This document shows, one piece after another, positions 60,558 to 64,000 of a DNA stretch of 64,000 nucleotides. The stretch spans positions 6,210,662 to 6,274,661 of the forward strand of contig NC_035161.2 in NCBI RefSeq assembly GCF_001659605.2. The letters are read 5' to 3'. This DNA is from Manihot esculenta. Lineage: Eukaryota > Streptophyta > Magnoliopsida > Malpighiales > Euphorbiaceae. The stretch's first letter is position 1. Each line of letters opens with the position of its first letter. Both the position numbers and the translations under genes were made by a program. The notes below the pieces were generated by a model that worked only from the letters and a program-made list of their open reading frames with translations, did no database searches and was not told the origin of the DNA.

Positions 60558-63500
60558 TTAAGGGAAATACCTCTTCAAGTGTTGGATATTCCAAGCATGG
60601 GGCTCAGGGTTCCCCTGCATATCTTCAATTCGGTATACTCCCGGCCTGACCACTTTTGTTATTCTGAATGGGCCCTCCCAGGTCGGTGCCAACTTACCCA
60701 TTGCAGCTCTTTTTTCCGTGGCTTCCAAGTTTCTGAGGGCTAGGTCCCCTACCTTTAGACTTCTTTCCCTGATCTTTTGGTTATAGTAACGAGCTGCCCG
60801 TTGTTGATAGGCGGCAGCTCGGACTTGTGCTTCCTCCCTAATTTCTTCGAGAGCGTCCAAGTTGCTCCTTAGTTTGTCGTCGTTACTGTTCTCGCTAACA
60901 AATTGGACTCGATGGGTGGGGATTTGCAGCTCGACTGGGACTACGACTTCTGTGCCGTAAGCAAGTGCAAAGGGCGTTTCTTTTGTGGACGTTCTAGGGG
61001 TAGTTTGGAGTGCCCATAGGATACTGTTGAGCTCTTCTGCCCAGTTCGCCTTTGCCCCATCTAGCCATTTCTTTAATCCCTGGAGGATAGCTCTGTTGGT
61101 AACCTCTGTTTGACCATTAGTTTGAGGATGAGCTACGGAGGAGAATTTGTGCCATACGCCCATGTTTGCCGTAAATGCTCGGAAGGTGCTGCAGTCGAAC
61201 TGTCTGCCATTGTCTGAGATAAGCACTCTTGGTATGCCAAATCTGCAGATGATATTTCCCCATACAAAGTCTATCATCTTGCGAGCTGTAATCGTGGCTA
61301 TTGCTTTTGCCTCTGGCCATTTTGAGAAGTATTCTACAGCCACCACCACGAACTTCCTCTGCCCCGTGGTCTTGGGGAAGGGTCCTAGGATGTCTATTCC
61401 CCATTGTGAGAATGGCCATGGGCTGGATATGCTGGCTTGAGGAGTGGCTGAGACTCTGATGGCATTAGCAAATCTTTGGCATACGTCACACCTTCGGACG
61501 AACTCTTCTGCTTCCCTTTTAACAGTGGGCCAGTAGTACCCTTGCCTGAATATTTTATTGGCTAATGTCCTTGCCCCTTCGTGAGCTCCACATATTCCCC
61601 TGTGTATCTCTTCTATCACCTTTGTAGCCTCCTCCGGGCTTACACACCGGAGCCACGGGCTGGACTTCCCTTTTCTGTACAAGGTCCCCCTTACTGCTTG
61701 ATAGTTGGCGGCACGAGTTGCTATCTTTCTGGCCTCGTCGTTATCCTCGGGAAGCTTTCCCTTCTCCAGGTATTCTAGGTATGGGGTCATCCAAGTCGGG
61801 CTTTGTTCCACCTGCAGCACCGTGTTTGTTTTGCTAAAAGCAGGGGTATGGACATGTTGTATGTACACTTCATCGGGGAGCTGTTCTAGTTCTTCTTTGG
61901 ACAACCGGCTAAGCAGGTCTGCTTCCTCATTTTCTTCTCGTGGTATTCTTTGAAATTTGATGGTAACTCCCTGATCTATGAACTCAGCCTCTATTGCTTT
62001 TACTTTTGCCAGATAACTCTGCATGGTTGGATCCCTGGCCTGATATGCCCCAGTTATCTGATTGACCACCAGTTGTGAGTCGCTATTTACTTCGAGGTCG
62101 GTTGCTCCTACCTCCATTGCCACCATCATTCCGTTTATTAGGGCTTTATACTCCGCCACATTATTGGAGGCCTTGAATCCTAAGCGCAGGACGTAGCAAA
62201 CCTTAAATTCTCCAGGCCCCTTAAGCATTATTCCTGCACCGCTGCCTCCGGCGCCTGAAGCCCCATCCACATATAACTTCCAGTTGAACTTTTGGAAGAG
62301 TTCTTCCTTTCTTTCCTTCCTTGATACTTCTGAAGATGATTCTCCTTGTTCCTTACTGAATGTGCACTCTGCTATGAAGTCGGCAAGGGCCTGAGATTTT
62401 ATAGCTGTTCGAGATCGGTACTCTAGGCAGTAAGGACTGATCTCAAGGGACTACGCTAGCATCCGACTTGAGGTCTCTGGTCTATGCAGAATCTTATTCA
62501 ATGGTTGATCTGTCATCACTACTCCTTGGTGGCTTTCCAGGTAAACCTTGAACTTCCGGACTGCCAGCAGTAGAGCATACGCTATCTTCTCAATATTCAA
62601 ATATCTGACCTCGACATCTTTAAGCACCTAGCTGACATAGAAAACAGGCTTCTGCTCTCCTTCTTCCACCCTTACCAATACGGCTCTAACTGCTTGTTCA
62701 GAGGCTGCCAGGTATATCAGAAGTTCCTCACCTTCTATGGGACTACTAAGCACGTGAGGCGAGCTGAGATAACTTTTGAGTTCTTTGAAGGCTTCTCGAC
62801 AGTCTTCTGTCCATTCGAAGTTTGGCACTTTCCTCAACTTCCTGAAGAATGGTAAACACTTTTTTGCCGACCTTGACATGAATCGATTAAGTGCCACTAC
62901 TCTCCCGGTCAGTTTCTGGACGTCCCTTACGCAGGTCGGTTCTGACATATTTAGTATGGCTTCTACCTTCTCCGGGTTGGGCTCGATGCCTTTCCCACTC
63001 ACCATGTATCCCAGGAATTTTCCTCCTCTGATGAAGAAGGCGCACTTTGCTGGATTCAACTTCATTCTGTACTGATCTAACACTCCGAACACCTCCCTCA
63101 AATCTGCCACGTGCTGTTGGAAAGTTAGACTCTTGACCACCATGTCGTCCACGTAAACTTCTACGTTTCTGCCGATCTATTCTTTGAAGATTTTGTTCAT
63201 CAGTCTTTGGTAAGTTGCCCCTGCGTTTTTCAATCCGAAAGGCATGGCTCTATAGCAATAAGTCCCATCTTCTGTTATGAACGAGGTCTTTTCTTCATCC
63301 GACCTATCCATTGGGATTTGATGATAACCAGACATTGCGTCCAAAGACGACATATAATCAAAACCGGCCGTAGAATCGACCATTTTATTAATATTAGGGA
63401 GGGGATAACAATCTTTAGGGCAAGCCTGATTCAAGTCAGTGAAATCTATGCACATCCTATATTTGCCATTGGCTTTTTTGACTAGTACAGGATTAGCTAA

Positions 63501-64000
63501 CCACTGCGGGTACATGACTTCCCTAATGAAGCCTGCCTCTTCTAACTTCTGTACTTCCTCCCTGGTAGCCTGTTGCTTTTCCCTTCCTACCACCCTCTTC
63601 TTCTGCTTCACTGGTTTGGCTTCGGGGAGGACATTCAGCTTATGTGTCATCACTTCGGGATCAATTCCGGGCATGTCAGAAGGCTTCCAGGCGAAGCTTG
63701 GTGCGTGACTTCGGACCAGAGTCATGACCTTGGTTTTCTGCTCTTTTGTGAGGCCGGCGTTGAGACTGAAGACTTTATCTGTTTCCCCCTCTGATAATGG
63801 AAAAGTCTCCAGTTCTCCTACCGGCTCTGTCCTTGCCTCTGTTTTCTCGTCCCTGACCTCTAAGACTTCTGAATCCATCCCTTCCTCTGTTATGCTCGGC
63901 TCTGCTACTGTAGCCAGGTATACTGCCCTTGCTTCCTCTTGGCTTCCCCGAACTATCCCCACCCCTGCTTCTGTTGGGAACTTCATCGCCAGATATCTGA
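60558..64000 (-). pseudogene. Ty3/gypsy pol (RT, degenerate RNase H, second RNase H, integrase) of element B
   Basis: One reading frame runs from the right edge to the TAA-side stop at 60558. It opens within the protease-RT linker (KFPTEAGVGIVRGSQEEARA). RT follows: NGKYRMCIDFTDLNQACPKD, SSLDAMSGYHQIPM, TYCYRAMPFGLKNAGATYQR, then VEVYVDDM. The first RNase H reads LLIYLAASEQAVRAVLV, with Ala where the catalytic Asp is expected. The second, archaeal-type RNase H reads YVDGASGAGGSGAG, AEYKALINGM, VNSDSQL and NEEADLLSRL with acidic residues kept. Integrase has HRGICGAH and CDVC zinc ligands, DILGPFP, ISDNGRQF and NGQTEVTNRA as the D,D,E core, and a GPF/Y-type end (WEGPFRITKVVRPGVYRI) without a chromodomain. 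Three in-frame TAG codons break it, at 63177-63179, 62628-62630 and 62451-62453. No frameshift was seen. Confidence 0.92.

Larger units (their letters stand above)
53147..64000 (-). mobile_element. LTR element B complex: Tat-like Ty3/gypsy element, cut by the window edge
   Basis: Reading the minus strand from the right edge: pol (64000-60558), a 117 bp tandem repeat region (about 59580-60410), a spacer (58486-59580), an antisense ORF (58485-55512 on plus), a polypurine tract (55295-55272), a truncated LTR (55271-55144), a second deleted internal region, another polypurine tract (53670-53647) and a full LTR (53646-53147). gag, protease, primer-binding site and the 5' LTR would lie beyond 64000. 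Dual RNase H, no chromodomain after integrase, and an antisense additional ORF between pol and the 3' LTR are known traits of the Tat lineage (Grande, Retand and Ogre relatives). Confidence 0.8.

Noticed and set aside
60558..62270. Free-standing integrase gene starting at Met (62270)
   Set aside because: The frame is continuous with RT upstream apart from TAG codons, so it is the 3' part of one decayed pol.

Overview
The window is plant nuclear DNA, from a eudicot. Genes have short exons with GT-AG introns, the space between them is extremely AT-rich, and there are foldback MITEs, LINE scraps and Ty3/gypsy LTR retroelements. I see no bacterial or organellar content. The repeat style would suit a Euphorbiaceae genome (cassava or rubber type), but that is a weak guess.

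Layout. (1) 1.35-9.2 kb, minus strand: a nine-exon gene for a DUF1336/EDR2-C-terminal protein of 505 aa. Its last two introns are filled with foldback elements, and its leader can form a strong hairpin. (2) 9.2-17.7 kb: gene-free AT-rich DNA with four copies of a ~450 bp MITE-like family. (3) 17.76-25.75 kb: a complete but decayed LTR element (element A) with a 5 bp target duplication. It carries only a broken coiled-coil ORF and is interrupted by two solo LTRs. (4) 25.8-34.3 kb: AT-rich DNA with an LTR remnant, a LINE fragment, two more MITE copies and a large foldback. (5) 34.8-39.3 kb, plus strand: a nine-exon DHHC protein S-acyltransferase of the PAT22 type (629 aa). (6) 42.1-49.6 kb: two divergent intronless-CDS genes (340 and 360 aa) for multi-pass membrane proteins of one plant family, separated by LINE fragments. 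(7) 53.15-64.0 kb: a relative of element A (element B) that runs off the right edge. Its pol (RT, two RNase H domains, integrase) is on the minus strand. The coiled-coil ORF is on the plus strand, between the pol 3' end and the LTR.

The most interesting system is the retroelement family of parts 3 and 7. The purine-rich tract next to the LTR and the direction of pol both show that the sense strand is minus. The plus-strand ORF is therefore an antisense additional ORF, and it keeps intron-like splice signals at equivalent places in both elements. With the second, archaeal-type RNase H and the lack of a chromodomain, this fits the Tat lineage (Grande/Retand/Ogre relatives) of Ty3/gypsy. Between the antisense ORF and pol, element B has an exact 117 bp higher-order tandem repeat, and element A has an unrelated 71 bp tandem repeat in the corresponding place.

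The four host genes have no obvious joint pathway. The two membrane-protein genes look like an old duplicated pair.
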